This document shows, piece after piece, positions 16,522-26,063 of a stretch of DNA of 64,000 nucleotides (positions are counted from its first letter, which is position 1; each line of letters opens with the position of its first letter). The notes beneath the pieces are model-generated. The model saw only the letters and a list, made by a program, of their open reading frames with translations, was not told where the DNA came from and ran no database searches. The position numbers and the translations under genes are program-made. This DNA is from Streptomyces olindensis (GTDB lineage: Bacteria > Actinomycetota > Actinomycetes > Streptomycetales > Streptomycetaceae), in assembly GCA_000696115.1 (NCBI GenBank), contig JJOH01000096.1, positions 88,027 to 152,026 on the forward strand, read 5' to 3'.

Positions 16522-18765
16522 ATGACCCCCGACACCGCCACCTGGCACAAGAGCGCGTGCATCCTGTGCGAGAACAACTGCGGCATCCAGATCCAGACCG
16601 ACGGCCGCCGCTTCGCCAAGATCCGCGGCGACAAGCAGCATGTCGCCACCGCCGGCTACACCTGCAACAAGGCCCTGCGTCTGGACCACTACCAAAACGG
16701 CGGCACCCGGCTCACGACCCCGCTGCGCCGGGAGGCGGACGGCACCTTCACCCCGATCGACTGGGACACCGCCATCCGCGAGATCGCCGCCCGCCTGAAG
16801 ACCGTACGGGACACCCACGGCGGCGAATCGATCTTCTTCTACGGGGGTGGAGGACAGGGCAACCACCTCGGCGGCGCCTACAGCGGCGCCCTGCTACGCG
16901 CCCTCGGCGCCCGCTACCGCTCCAACCCGCTCGCCCAGGAGAAGACCGGCGAGGGCTTCGTCGACGCCCACCTCACCGGCGGACACACCACCGGAGACTT
17001 CCAGAACGCCGAAGTCTCCCTCTTCCTCGGCAAGAACCCCTGGCAGTCCCACGGCGTCCCGCGCGCCCGCACCGTACTCAAGGACATCGCCAAGGACCCC
17101 ACCCGCACCATGATCGTCATCGACCCGGTGCGCACGGAGACCGCCGACCTCGCCGACATCCACCTCCAGGTGAGGCCCGGCACCGACGCCTGGTGTCTGG
17201 CCGGCCTCCTCGGCATCCTGGTCCAGGAAGACCTCGTCGACCACGCCTTCCTCACCGCCCGAACGACCGGCGCCGACACGGTGATCGAGCAGCTCAACGA
17301 GGTGGACGTCGCCCGCTGCGCGCGGACCTGCGGCGTGGCCGAGGACCTGCTGCGCCGGACCGCACGCACCATCGGCACCGCCTCCAGCGTCGCGACGTAC
17401 GAAGACCTGGGCGTGCAGCAGGGCCCCAACAGCACGCTGGTGTCCTACCTCAACAAGCTGACCTGGCTGCTGACCGGGAACTTCGCCAAGCCCGGCGCCA
17501 TGCAGCCGCACTCGTGGATCGCCCCGCTGGCCCGCTACGACACCAGCCCGCGCCGCACCCCCGTCACCGGTGCGCGGATGCCCGGCGGCCTGGTTCCCTG
17601 CAACGTCATCGCCGAGGAGATCCTCACCGACCACCACGACCGCTTCCGGGCGATGATCATCGAGTCGTCCAACCCGGCGCACTCCCTGGCCGACTCCGCA
17701 GCCTTCGCCCAGGCGCTCGCCGCGCTCGACCTCGTCGTCGTCATCGACATCGCCCTGACCGAAACAGGCCGCCAGGCCGACTACGTGCTGCCGGCCGCCT
17801 CCCAGTTCGAGAAGTGGGAAGCGACCTTCTTCACCTTCGAGTTCCCCCACAACACCTTCCACCTGCGCGCCCCCGTACTCGACCCGCTCCCCGGCACTCT
17901 GCCGGAACCCGAGATCTACGCCCGCCTCATCCGCGAACTGAACGCCGTCCCCGGCGGCAGGCTGACCGTGCTGCGCACGGCGGCCCGCCTGGGCCGCACC
18001 GCCTACCAGCTCGCCTTCGCCGTCCTCGCCGCCATCGACAAGTCCACCTTCGCCATGGCCCCGTACCTGCTGTACGAGACCCTCGGTCCCACCCTGCCCG
18101 CAGGCGCCCGGTCCGCCGCGGTGCTGTGGGCGCTCGCGCAGCGCATCGCCAAGGAGTACCCCGCCGCCATGCGCCGGGCCGGACACCAGAACGCCGACAC
18201 ACTGTTCGACGCCATGCTGGAGGGCCACTCCGGGATCACGTTCACCGAGGACGAGTACGACGACGCCTGGAACTACGTGCCCCATCCCGGCCACCGCATC
18301 CCGCTGCCCATCCCCGAACTCCTCGCCCTCCTCGCCGACCTGGACACCACCCCGGCCGTCCACACCACCGAGGACTTCCCCATCGTCCTGGCCGCCGGCC
18401 AGCGCCGGGCCTTCACCGCGAACACGATCTTCCGAGACAACGCCTGGCGCAAGCGCGACCAACAGGGCACGCTGCGGGTCAGCTCGCACGACGCCGAACA
18501 ACTCGGGCTCTCCGACGGAGCCCTCGCCCGCATCACCACGCATCGCGGCACCGCGCAGGCGGTCGTCGAGATCGACGACCGCCTGCAGCCGGGGCACGCG
18601 GCCCTGCCCAACGGCTTCGGCCTCGACCTGCCCACCGAGGACGGCGCCACCGAGCGCACCGGCGTCGCCCTGAACACCCTGACCGACCTCACCTGGCGCG
18701 ACCCCATCGCCGGCACCCCCTGGCACAAGCACGTCCCCGCCCGCATCGAGCCCCTTCCCGCCTGA
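16522..18765 (+). CDS. Molybdopterin-dependent oxidoreductase (formate dehydrogenase/BisC-like)
   Basis: 747 residues. Four N-terminal cysteines (C13, C16, C20, C48) in CILCENNCGI ... GYTCNK bind a 4Fe-4S cluster, followed by the three molybdopterin domains and a C-terminal dinucleotide-binding domain with LRVSSHDAEQLGLSDGA. At the place where formate dehydrogenases carry Cys/Sec (A-R-x-C-H) this protein reads NPLAQEKTGEGF, with no Cys or Ser, so the molybdenum ligand is atypical. No twin-arginine signal is present, so it is cytoplasmic. No electron-transfer subunit is adjacent. GAGGAG precedes the start. Substrate unknown; association with an enoyl-CoA hydratase hints at organic substrate metabolism. 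Confidence 0.88.
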   Translation: MTPDTATWHKSACILCENNCGIQIQTDGRRFAKIRGDKQHVATAGYTCNKALRLDHYQNGGTRLTTPLRREADGTFTPIDWDTAIREIAARLKTVRDTHGGESIFFYGGGGQGNHLGGAYSGALLRALGARYRSNPLAQEKTGEGFVDAHLTGGHTTGDFQNAEVSLFLGKNPWQSHGVPRARTVLKDIAKDPTRTMIVIDPVRTETADLADIHLQVRPGTDAWCLAGLLGILVQEDLVDHAFLTARTTGADTVIEQLNEVDVARCARTCGVAEDLLRRTARTIGTASSVATYEDLGVQQGPNSTLVSYLNKLTWLLTGNFAKPGAMQPHSWIAPLARYDTSPRRTPVTGARMPGGLVPCNVIAEEILTDHHDRFRAMIIESSNPAHSLADSAAFAQALAALDLVVVIDIALTETGRQADYVLPAASQFEKWEATFFTFEFPHNTFHLRAPVLDPLPGTLPEPEIYARLIRELNAVPGGRLTVLRTAARLGRTAYQLAFAVLAAIDKSTFAMAPYLLYETLGPTLPAGARSAAVLWALAQRIAKEYPAAMRRAGHQNADTLFDAMLEGHSGITFTEDEYDDAWNYVPHPGHRIPLPIPELLALLADLDTTPAVHTTEDFPIVLAAGQRRAFTANTIFRDNAWRKRDQQGTLRVSSHDAEQLGLSDGALARITTHRGTAQAVVEIDDRLQPGHAALPNGFGLDLPTEDGATERTGVALNTLTDLTWRDPIAGTPWHKHVPARIEPLPA

Positions 18766-18918
18766 CGGGGTGCGGACCGAACGCCCCGGACCAGAACCGC
18801 GCCGGGCAGGGCGTCACCGGTCAGCGGCTGGACCTTCGGGCGGCTGCGGCTGGGGCACAGCGAGATCTTCCGGGGAACGGGAGCCGTTCCGCCTGCCGCC
18901 TCGGTACTGTGACTTCGC

Positions 18919-19815
18919 ATGACCGACACCGAGATCGAGATCACCGCAGAGCTGGTCCGCGACCTGCTGCGGGAACAACATCCAGACCTCGCGGGGCTGG
19001 CCATCCGTGAGGTGGCGGGCGGCTGGGGCAATCAGATGTGGCGTCTCGGGGACGAGTTGGCGGTGCGCATGCAGCGCATGGACCCCACCCCGGAGCTTCA
19101 GCTCAAGGAGCGGCGGTGGCTGCCCGTGCTGGCAACGCGCCTGCCGCTCCCCGTGCCGACGCCGGTGCGGTTCGGTGAACCGTCCGAGCGCTTCCCCAAG
19201 CACTGGACCGTGATGACGTGGGTTCCCGGCGAGCCGCTGGACCACGGCTCGATCAGCCGCGGCGACCACGCGGCCGACACCCTGGCGGACTTTCTCCGGG
19301 CGCTCCATGTGGAGGCGCCCGCCGAGGCGCCGATCGCCACGGACCGCGGTGCTCATCCCAGCGACTGCACGGACGGCTTCGAGAACTTCTTCCGGGCTGT
19401 CGCTCCCGACGACATCGCCACGGACGTCCGCGCCGTCTGGGACGAGGCGGTTGCGGCCCGGGCGTGGGAGGGACCGCCGGTGTGGGTGCATGGCGACCTC
19501 CATCCGGCGAACGTCGTCGTCTCGGACGGAACGCTCTCCGGCATCGTCGATTTCGGTGCCATGTTCGCGGGCGATCCGGCGTGGGACCTCGCCGCCGCGT
19601 GGCTGCTGCTACCGGCGGGCACGGCCTCACGGTTCTTCGACGTGTACGCGCAGGCAGACGAGGCGGCGATCCGGCGTGCCCGCGGGCTGGCCGCGTTGAA
19701 GTGCCTCTTCCTGATGCTCATGGGACAGAACGGCGATCGGGGTCTTCCCGGCGGCAAGCCGCACTGGGGACCTGTAGGCCGCGCGGCACTTGAGCGTGTT
19801 CTGAAGGGCGTCTGA
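18919..19815 (+). CDS. Aminoglycoside-phosphotransferase-fold kinase
   Basis: 298 residues. VHGDLHPANVV (residues 190-200) is the APH catalytic loop with its aspartate, and GIVDFGAMFAGDPAWDLA carries the metal-binding DFG-like aspartate. GGWGNQMWRLGDELAVR is the nucleotide loop plus lysine-equivalent strand. The family phosphorylates small hydroxylated metabolites or antibiotics; sequence alone does not show resistance function. It stands alone between a molybdoenzyme and DoxX. Confidence 0.85.
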   Translation: MTDTEIEITAELVRDLLREQHPDLAGLAIREVAGGWGNQMWRLGDELAVRMQRMDPTPELQLKERRWLPVLATRLPLPVPTPVRFGEPSERFPKHWTVMTWVPGEPLDHGSISRGDHAADTLADFLRALHVEAPAEAPIATDRGAHPSDCTDGFENFFRAVAPDDIATDVRAVWDEAVAARAWEGPPVWVHGDLHPANVVVSDGTLSGIVDFGAMFAGDPAWDLAAAWLLLPAGTASRFFDVYAQADEAAIRRARGLAALKCLFLMLMGQNGDRGLPGGKPHWGPVGRAALERVLKGV

Positions 19816-20134
19816 TGCGCTCTCGGGAGTCCTCCCACTCGGTTTCGGTGGGGGTGTGGTCGCAGCCGTAGGCGGCCGGCGGCCACCGCGCTGCTCAAAC
19901 GGCCTGGGCCCTGGATGGTGCCCAGGTTGCACCACGACCTGCGGCCGGGACGGTGGTGTGGACCGCTGACGAGACGCATCCAAGAACCGGCAGCGGACGG
20001 TGCTGGGCGCGCTGGAGGTCACCACCGCACCATCGTCTGCCGGCTCACCCCGTCGGCTCCTGACCACCGCCGCGCCCTGGATCAGCCCCCGGTGCTCGAC
20101 CAGTTGCCGACAGAACTTCTGCAAAGCCGCTTGG
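19816..20134. other. Intergenic region, no gene recognised
   Basis: About 320 bases with several partly open frames on both strands but no motif I recognise. A CCCACTCGGTTTCGGTGGG hairpin-like run at about 19842-19860 may terminate the kinase transcript. Confidence 0.35.
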
Positions 20135-20680
20135 CTACTTGAAGAGCAGGACGACGCCCCCCGCCGCGGCACCGAGTACCACCGCGGCCACTCCGTACCC
20201 GAGCCGGTGGGCGCGCATTACGGGCAGGAAGCGGTCGGCGGCGATACGGCCGGGCCCGGCCAGGGCCAGCCCGGTGGCCGTGGCGGCCACCAGGATGTCG
20301 AGCTCCATGCCCCCGTCCTTGTCCATCATGAAGAAGCCGCCGCCCGAGTTCACGGACATGGCGTTGAGCATCGTGCCGAGGACAGCGGCGCCGGCCAGCG
20401 GGGTGAGAAGGCCGAGGGCGAGACCGAGACCGCCCAGGGTCTCGGACAGCCCGGCGACGAGCGCCATGGTCTTGCCGGACGGGTAGCCGACCATCGTGAA
20501 GAACTGGCCGGTGCCTTCGAGGCCGCCGCCCCCGAACCAACCGAACAGCTTCTGGGTGCCGTGACCGACCAGGAGGAAGCCCAGTGCGAGGCGGAGGATC
20601 AGCAGTGCCGCGTCGTAGGCGTGCGGCGGGACGTGGCTCTCGGAGCGGTGGGAGCGGACGAAGTGCCCGGCGGGGCACAC
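20135..20680 (-). CDS. DoxX-family membrane protein
   Basis: 181 residues with four transmembrane helices. LRLALGFLLVGHGTQKLFGWFGG is the hallmark first helix of DoxX, followed by GLSETLGGLGLALGLLTPLAG. The family includes thiosulfate:quinone oxidoreductase subunits and oxidative-stress membrane complexes; most bacterial copies have no defined role. The first about 20 residues are polar, and a start nearer 20620 is possible. Confidence 0.87.
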   Translation of the reverse strand: MCPAGHFVRSHRSESHVPPHAYDAALLILRLALGFLLVGHGTQKLFGWFGGGGLEGTGQFFTMVGYPSGKTMALVAGLSETLGGLGLALGLLTPLAGAAVLGTMLNAMSVNSGGGFFMMDKDGGMELDILVAATATGLALAGPGRIAADRFLPVMRAHRLGYGVAAVVLGAAAGGVVLLFK

Positions 20681-20725
20681 ACGAGACCAGATCGTCGGGC
20701 ACGCACGAGATCAGAAAACAAACAC

Positions 20726-21988
20726 TCAGCGCAGCCGCCGCACATAGGCGTCCGCTTTCGGGCTGCGCGGGCCCGGCGCCAGGTTGTCTGCCGTTGACGA
20801 GAAGGCCACCGTCCGGGCCCGGGCGTCGAGCGGCCGATCCCCGGTGTCGGCCTGGACCGGGGTGCCGGCCGCGTCGGTGATCGCCACCCTGGTGCGGCCG
20901 TCGCGCAGGTCACGCAGGTACCAGGTGCCCAGGTCCGACGTGCCCGCGAACGCCCGGAAGAGCAGGTACCGGCCGTCGCGGCTCAGTGCCCCGTCGGCGG
21001 TCGACAGGGCGGGGTCGGGCGCCTCGACGATGCGCAGCGCGTCGGTGCGCAGGTCGCGGACGAAGACGTTGGACCCGTCACCGTTGGTGTCCTCGGGGCC
21101 GAGGTCGGTGGACGTCGAGGTGAAGGAGGCGTACCGGCCGTTGCCGCTGATGCCTGCCTGGGACGCCCTGCCGTTGCCACGGGCGCCGTCGGGCGTGGTG
21201 TGCAGCGACCGGTGGGTCCCGGTGAGCGGGTCGGCCACCTTGACGTCGGAGGCCGGATTGTCGTACGGCCAGTAGCTGCTGTTCGTGTACACCATGACGC
21301 TGCCGTCGTCGCTCAGCAGCGGCCTGGTGGCCCGGTGCAGGGCGAACGGGTGCTTCGTCAACTCCCCGGTGCGCATGTCGCGTACGGCGACCAACGCGCC
21401 CGGCCGGGGGACCGTCTCGCTCACGGCGAACGCGACATACCGACCGTCTGCGCTGACGGACGCGTGCAGCGCCCACGTCAGGTAATTGCCGAGGTCGTTG
21501 CCGACGTACCTCACTTCCCCGGTCCGCAGGTCGCGCCAGTAGACCGACGACTTGTCGTGGACTTCGCCCGGTATCAGGTCGGTCGAGGCCGACACGAAGA
21601 CCACGTACCGTCCGTTCGCGCTGATGGCTCCCTCGGTGCCACCGAGCCGGGACTGGCCTCCGGCGGCGTCGGTGCTGACCCGCTGGGTGCGGCCGGTCCT
21701 CAGGTCCCGCAGGAAGACGTCCGGGGCGCCGTTCGTGTCATCGGGAACCAGGTTGGAGGCCGACGACGTGAAGACCGCGTAGCGGCCGTCGGCGCTGAGC
21801 GACGGGGCTTCCGACGCGCCGTCGGCGCCCTGGCTGAGGCGGACGGAGTGCCCGGCGCCCGGCTTCTTCCCGTGGTGCTCGCGGTGCGGGTCGTGCGGTG
21901 CCGCCTGAGCCCCCGTCGGCGCCGACAACGCCGCCGCGCACACGCAGGCGGTGACGGCCACGGCTGTGGCTCCAAGTCTGCTTCGCAT
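20726..21988 (-). CDS. Secreted TolB/PD40 beta-propeller protein
   Basis: 420 residues. A signal peptide (about 1-29, cleavage near AQA-AP) leads to six or seven repeats of the type S-A-D-G-R-Y-A-V-F-x-S followed by (D/E)DTNG and RDLRTG, e.g. SADGRYAVFTSSASNLVPDD and SGNGRYASFTSTSTDLGPED. These are WD40-like PD40 blades that build a TolB-like propeller. The protein is exported and probably binds other proteins or polymers. The ATG at 21988 was chosen because the signal peptide begins there. No partner gene is adjacent. Confidence 0.85.
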   Translation of the reverse strand: MRSRLGATAVAVTACVCAAALSAPTGAQAAPHDPHREHHGKKPGAGHSVRLSQGADGASEAPSLSADGRYAVFTSSASNLVPDDTNGAPDVFLRDLRTGRTQRVSTDAAGGQSRLGGTEGAISANGRYVVFVSASTDLIPGEVHDKSSVYWRDLRTGEVRYVGNDLGNYLTWALHASVSADGRYVAFAVSETVPRPGALVAVRDMRTGELTKHPFALHRATRPLLSDDGSVMVYTNSSYWPYDNPASDVKVADPLTGTHRSLHTTPDGARGNGRASQAGISGNGRYASFTSTSTDLGPEDTNGDGSNVFVRDLRTDALRIVEAPDPALSTADGALSRDGRYLLFRAFAGTSDLGTWYLRDLRDGRTRVAITDAAGTPVQADTGDRPLDARARTVAFSSTADNLAPGPRSPKADAYVRRLR

Positions 21989-22687
21989 GATGTCTTCCCC
22001 CTTGACTCGTGCGGACGTGGACGCCCACCCGGGCTCGGCATGCCCCGCGCGCCAGGCGTCGGCGGCGGCCGTCAGCGTCGACCGGGCGGTCACACACCGG
22101 ACGTCGCGGCGGCAGGCGGCGCGCCTTCGATGAAACTCCAACTGCCGCCCGTGGACAATCCGATGAATGCGGTACAACCAGGCGGCGAGATCAGCGGTCC
22201 GCACGCTTGCCCAGTCCCGGCAAACGGGAGACGGCAGACGGCACGAGGACTGAGAAGCCGCCCAGTCGGCCCGGCGGTGCCGGGTGGTTTCGAGGGGCTT
22301 TCGTCCGCGGTCAGTTGTGTCGCCAGGGCGGTGATGCGTTCGGCCTCCGCTGCCCCCGACGGCGTACGGACCGTCTTCCAGGACCTGTCCGACGACGTGG
22401 CCACCGCCCCTGAAAGGCCGTCAAGGACGCCGTGGAAGACCTGGACGTCGACCGCATCGACGGGCCTGGCCTCATCCCGCAGCCCAACGCCGACCTCGCC
22501 CACCAGTTCCACAACCTCGTCCCCACCGACCACTGACAACCGAAACCGCGTGCGGTCTCGGAGACAGTCGGCTCCGTTTGTGTCTACGGCACACGTGGGG
22601 GCAGGAGGAAGGCTGGCCGTTTGAGCGCTCGTCAGCGCCAGGCCGGTCGGTGGCACGGGCGGTGTGAGAGGGCGGGAGGTTCGGGCC
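21989..22687. other. 700-base gap with a possible coding remnant
   Basis: The left part is the promoter side of the beta-propeller gene. At about 22300-22536 on the plus strand VRTVFQDLSDDVATA and, after a one-base shift near 22413, AVKDAVEDLDVDRIDGPG ... LVPTDH before a TGA look like a protein C-terminus, but I do not recognise the family. Probably a decayed gene. Confidence 0.3.
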
Positions 22688-23584
22688 TTGTTCGAGGGTT
22701 TCGACACAAAGCGGGTTGAGGTCGATGAGGGATCGATCTTTGTCCGCCATGGCGGGGAAGGGCCGCCGGTGGTGCTTCTGCACGGACACCCCCGCACCTC
22801 TGCCACCTGGCATCGTGTCGCCCCGCTTCTCGTCCAGCGGGGTTTCACCGTCGTCTGTCCCGATCTTCGCGGGTACGGGCGGTCCACGGGACCGGCACCC
22901 ACCGCGGATCACGCGGGATACTCCAAGCGGGCCGTCGCCGGTGACGTGGTGGAGGTGATGCGCTCCCTCGGACATGGCCGGTTCGCACTTGCCGGCCATG
23001 ATCGCGGAGGTTACGTCGCGCTGCGTCTCGTCCTCGATCACCCAGCGGCGGTCTCGCGGGTGGCGCTGATGGACTGTCTGCCTCTCACCGAGCATCTGTC
23101 CCGCATCACGACCGAGTTCGCTACACAGTGGTGGCACTGGTTCTTCTTCGCCCAGCCGGACATCCCCGAGCGCGTCATCAACGCCGATCCGGACAGCTGG
23201 TACCGAGGCGACCCCCGGGCCATGGGGCAGGAGAACTACGACGAGTGGCGTGCGGCCACGCGCAACCCCGACGTGGTGCGGGCCATGCTGGAGGACTACC
23301 GGGCGGGCCTCACCATCGACCGCCGACACGAGGAGGACGACCGCGTCGCCGGGGCACAGATCCACTGCCCGGCACTGATCCTCTGGTCACTGCGAGACGA
23401 CCTCGAGGACCTGTACGGGGACCCACTGAAGATCTGGCGGTCATGGGCGTCGGACGTACGCGGCCACGGCATCGACTCCGGACACCACGTCGCAGAAGAG
23501 GCCCCGGAAGCGCTCGCCTCCTCCCTCGCTGAATTCTTCGCCGGGCAGCATCACGAGACCCGGGAGAACATCACCATGGCATGA
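22688..23584 (+). CDS. Haloacetate (fluoroacetate) dehalogenase-like alpha/beta hydrolase
   Basis: 298 residues. I chose TTG 22688 because a GGGAGG ribosome site lies about 9 bases before it and homologs start there. The nucleophile elbow GHDRGG has Asp105 rather than Ser, as in fluoroacetate dehalogenases; WWHWFFFAQP supplies the His-Trp halide pocket, EDYRAG the halide-binding Tyr and DSGHHVAEEAP the catalytic His. The first carboxylate-binding Arg (R106) is present but the second (the R of DRxxR) is Tyr109 here. That suggests a changed substrate. It would act in the cytoplasm. Neighbours give no pathway. Confidence 0.82.
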   Translation: MFEGFDTKRVEVDEGSIFVRHGGEGPPVVLLHGHPRTSATWHRVAPLLVQRGFTVVCPDLRGYGRSTGPAPTADHAGYSKRAVAGDVVEVMRSLGHGRFALAGHDRGGYVALRLVLDHPAAVSRVALMDCLPLTEHLSRITTEFATQWWHWFFFAQPDIPERVINADPDSWYRGDPRAMGQENYDEWRAATRNPDVVRAMLEDYRAGLTIDRRHEEDDRVAGAQIHCPALILWSLRDDLEDLYGDPLKIWRSWASDVRGHGIDSGHHVAEEAPEALASSLAEFFAGQHHETRENITMA

Positions 23585-23733
23585 CCGGCGCCGTGGCGTG
23601 GACTCAGCTGCCTGGTGGCCGGACACCGGCTGCGGCCGATAGCGGCGGCGCCGGGGAGGAGTCCTGTCGCTGTCGCGCTGCGGACCGCCCATGCATCGGC
23701 GTTGCCGTTCATCTGGAAGTATCCGGGTCGGGC

Positions 23734-24999
23734 TCAGCCGGGCACCGGATCTTCGCAGGGGGGCAGCGGTTCCCCGGTCCCTGTGGTCAGCGCGCGGATG
23801 GAGGGGGTGGCGACCATGGTGAGCGTGGCGAGGAGGATGAGCGCGGCGGCCGCGTAGAGGGTGGCTTCGAGGCCGAGGAGGAGTACCGCGGGTCCGGCGG
23901 CGAACTGGGCGAGTGGCAGCGCGAGGTAGGAGCCGAGGTCGTCGTAGGCGTAGACGCGGGCCAGACGGTCTTCGGGGATCTGCTCGTTGAGGGTCGAGTA
24001 CCAGGCGACGCCGGCCTGTTCGACGCCCACGCCCGCCACGAAGTTGGCCACGACCAGCAGCCAGGTACAGGGGGCGAGCGCGAGGAGCAGCGGGGTCATC
24101 GCTGTCAGGGCCATCAGCGCGCAGCCGGTCAGGATCGCGCGCCGGGGCCGCCAGCTCAGCGACAGTACGCCGCCGGCGACCGCGCCGAGCGAGGACGCGG
24201 CCACGGCCAGGCCCCAGCCGGTGCGGCCGATGTCGGTGGTGTCGGCGACGGCGGGGCCGAGGACGGTGAAGGAGGCGGTGATGCCGGCGTTGAGGAAACA
24301 GAAGGCGACCACGATCACCCACACCCAGGTGCGGGAGGTGAATTCCCGCCAGCCGACGCGCAGTTCGTGCACCAGGCCGGGGCTGGGCGGGGGCGGCGCG
24401 GTCTTGAGGCGGACCAGCGCGAAGGTCGCGGCGGCGAGCGCGAAGCTGAGCGCGTCGACGGCCAGGCCCCAGCCGGGACCGATGGCGGCGACCAGTACGC
24501 CGCCCAGCGAGGCGCCGATGATCATCGCGCTGCTGCCCGCCATCCGGGAGAGCGCGAGGGCGGCACGGCGGGACTCGGCCGGCACGGTCTGCGGCAGCAG
24601 GGCCTGGGCGGCGGGCTGATAGCAGGAACTTGACGCTCCGTTGACCGCCGCGAGCACCATGAGCAGGGGGATGGCGGCGCTGTGGGTGAGAACCACGGCG
24701 GCCGTCACCGTCTGGCTCGCGGCACTGACCACGCTGCTGCCGACCAGCAGCGGGCCGCGCGGCAGCCGGTCCGCCAGGACGCCGCCGTACAACAGGAAGA
24801 GGATGCTGGTGAGGGAGTGGGCACCGACCACCAGTCCGAGCGAGCCGACCGAGCCGGTGGCGTCGAGCACGGCGAAGGCCAGGGCGATCGGCGCCACCCC
24901 GTTGCCGAGCAGGTTGGCAGTCGTCCCGATGAAGAGGTGACGGAACGGACGGTGACGCAGAGGCGCCAGGGCGGCAGACATGCGCCTGATCGTCCGCAC
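23734..24999 (-). CDS. Major facilitator superfamily transporter
   Basis: 421 residues with 12 hydrophobic helices. LYGGVLADRLPRGPLLVGS is the cytoplasmic loop 2-3 MFS motif (G-x-x-x-D-R-x-x-R), and the order of helices matches the enterobactin-exporter/MFS_3 type seen in Actinobacteria. Such proteins export antibiotics or siderophores. A start at Met7 (24981) is equally plausible. Export function is by family only. Confidence 0.85.
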   Translation of the reverse strand: MRTIRRMSAALAPLRHRPFRHLFIGTTANLLGNGVAPIALAFAVLDATGSVGSLGLVVGAHSLTSILFLLYGGVLADRLPRGPLLVGSSVVSAASQTVTAAVVLTHSAAIPLLMVLAAVNGASSSCYQPAAQALLPQTVPAESRRAALALSRMAGSSAMIIGASLGGVLVAAIGPGWGLAVDALSFALAAATFALVRLKTAPPPPSPGLVHELRVGWREFTSRTWVWVIVVAFCFLNAGITASFTVLGPAVADTTDIGRTGWGLAVAASSLGAVAGGVLSLSWRPRRAILTGCALMALTAMTPLLLALAPCTWLLVVANFVAGVGVEQAGVAWYSTLNEQIPEDRLARVYAYDDLGSYLALPLAQFAAGPAVLLLGLEATLYAAAALILLATLTMVATPSIRALTTGTGEPLPPCEDPVPG

Positions 25000-25380
25000 C
25001 GGGCGACGCGCCCGTCAACGGATTTCATGACCGGGCATGACCCCGCCGGTCGACGGCACCGAGGTCAGGCCCCGCCGCCCGAGCACGCACCAGAGACCTG
25101 GTCCAAAAAGTCGCGATGCCGGCGTCCGGGTGATCTCAGCGTCGGCGGTGAGGCCGGGAACGGTTGGCGCTCGCCGACCTTCCAGGACCGCTCATGATCT
25201 GCGTACCCGCGGGGCGGATCACAGCCCGCCACGCCGCGCTTGCCCCACAAGCGATGCGCTCCTCTGATCACTCCTGATCACTTGCCGACGCTTGACCCAC
25301 TGGCTTGGGCGCCAGGAAGGCGGCTCCCTGGCGTTCAAGCTGGGATGAGCACGCGGCCGGCTTCCCACAACGGGGTTGCG
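25000..25380. other. Gap without a recognised gene
   Basis: About 380 bases between the MFS gene promoter and the end of the isochorismatase-fold gene. Frames on both strands lack recognisable motifs. Confidence 0.35.
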
Positions 25381-25944
25381 CTACTGCGGTGCGATGGCTT
25401 TGAGCCAGTCTTCGACGGTGAGGACGTCTGCCCACTGCGGGAACAGTTTTTCGGTGAGCATCCGGTGCACCTCGGGGTCGGTGTCGAGGCAGCCGTCCGC
25501 CAGGACGGTGAGGCCGAAGTCCAGGTCGATGGCACGCCACAGGGTGGACAGCACCACGGCGCTGGTGGCGATGCCGGTGAGAACAAGGCTGTCGATATCG
25601 CGAGCCCTGAGTACCACGTCGAGGTCGCTGCCCGAGAACGCACTCCCTCGTCTCTTCGTGACCACGACGTCGCCTTGCTGGGGCGCGACGTCGTGATGGA
25701 TCTCGGTGCCAGGGGCCCCTTCGGTGAACAGGCCGGCCTGCACGGCGTTCGTCATCACTTTGTTTCGGGGGCTGACCACTGGATCGCCCGGCCGTAAGCC
25801 AAGCACCACGTAGATCACGGTGATACCGGCAGCGCGGGCGCCGTCGATCGCCCGGCGCAATCGCGGTAGGTATCCGGAACCGTCATCGGCGATGGCCACG
25901 ACGTCCCGTTGGACGTCCATCACCAGAAGTGCGCTGTTCGTCAT
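25381..25944 (-). CDS. Isochorismatase-fold hydrolase lacking the catalytic cysteine
   Basis: 187 residues from ATG 25944. ALLVMDVQRDVV has the catalytic Asp, VVTKRRGSAFSGSDLD the Lys, and LTGIATSAVVLSTLWRA is the third motif. In cysteine-hydrolase members (nicotinamidase, N-carbamoylsarcosine amidase) that third motif carries Cys; here it is Val. Members without Cys resemble isochorismate-pyruvate lyases, which use other chemistry. Function therefore uncertain. The gene diverges from a truncated GNAT gene. Confidence 0.83.
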   Translation of the reverse strand: MTNSALLVMDVQRDVVAIADDGSGYLPRLRRAIDGARAAGITVIYVVLGLRPGDPVVSPRNKVMTNAVQAGLFTEGAPGTEIHHDVAPQQGDVVVTKRRGSAFSGSDLDVVLRARDIDSLVLTGIATSAVVLSTLWRAIDLDFGLTVLADGCLDTDPEVHRMLTEKLFPQWADVLTVEDWLKAIAPQ

Positions 25945-26063
25945 GCCTGCCGTCCCTTCTGCGTGGGGAACCAGGGCAAGTCTGGTGGATCTGCCGAACT
26001 GCGGTGGGATTTCCGGCGATTCGAAGATCGCGGGGTTCTGCTCGCGCTGCCACGATGCTCCGC

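Noticed and set aside
16894..18732. 612-codon minus-strand frame opposite the molybdoenzyme
   Set aside because: Low-complexity Gly/Val/Asp/Glu composition typical of antisense frames; the plus-strand protein has clear FeS and molybdopterin motifs.
18919..19815. Antibiotic-resistance aminoglycoside phosphotransferase
   Set aside because: The fold is clear but resistance cannot be inferred; many such Streptomyces genes act on other metabolites.
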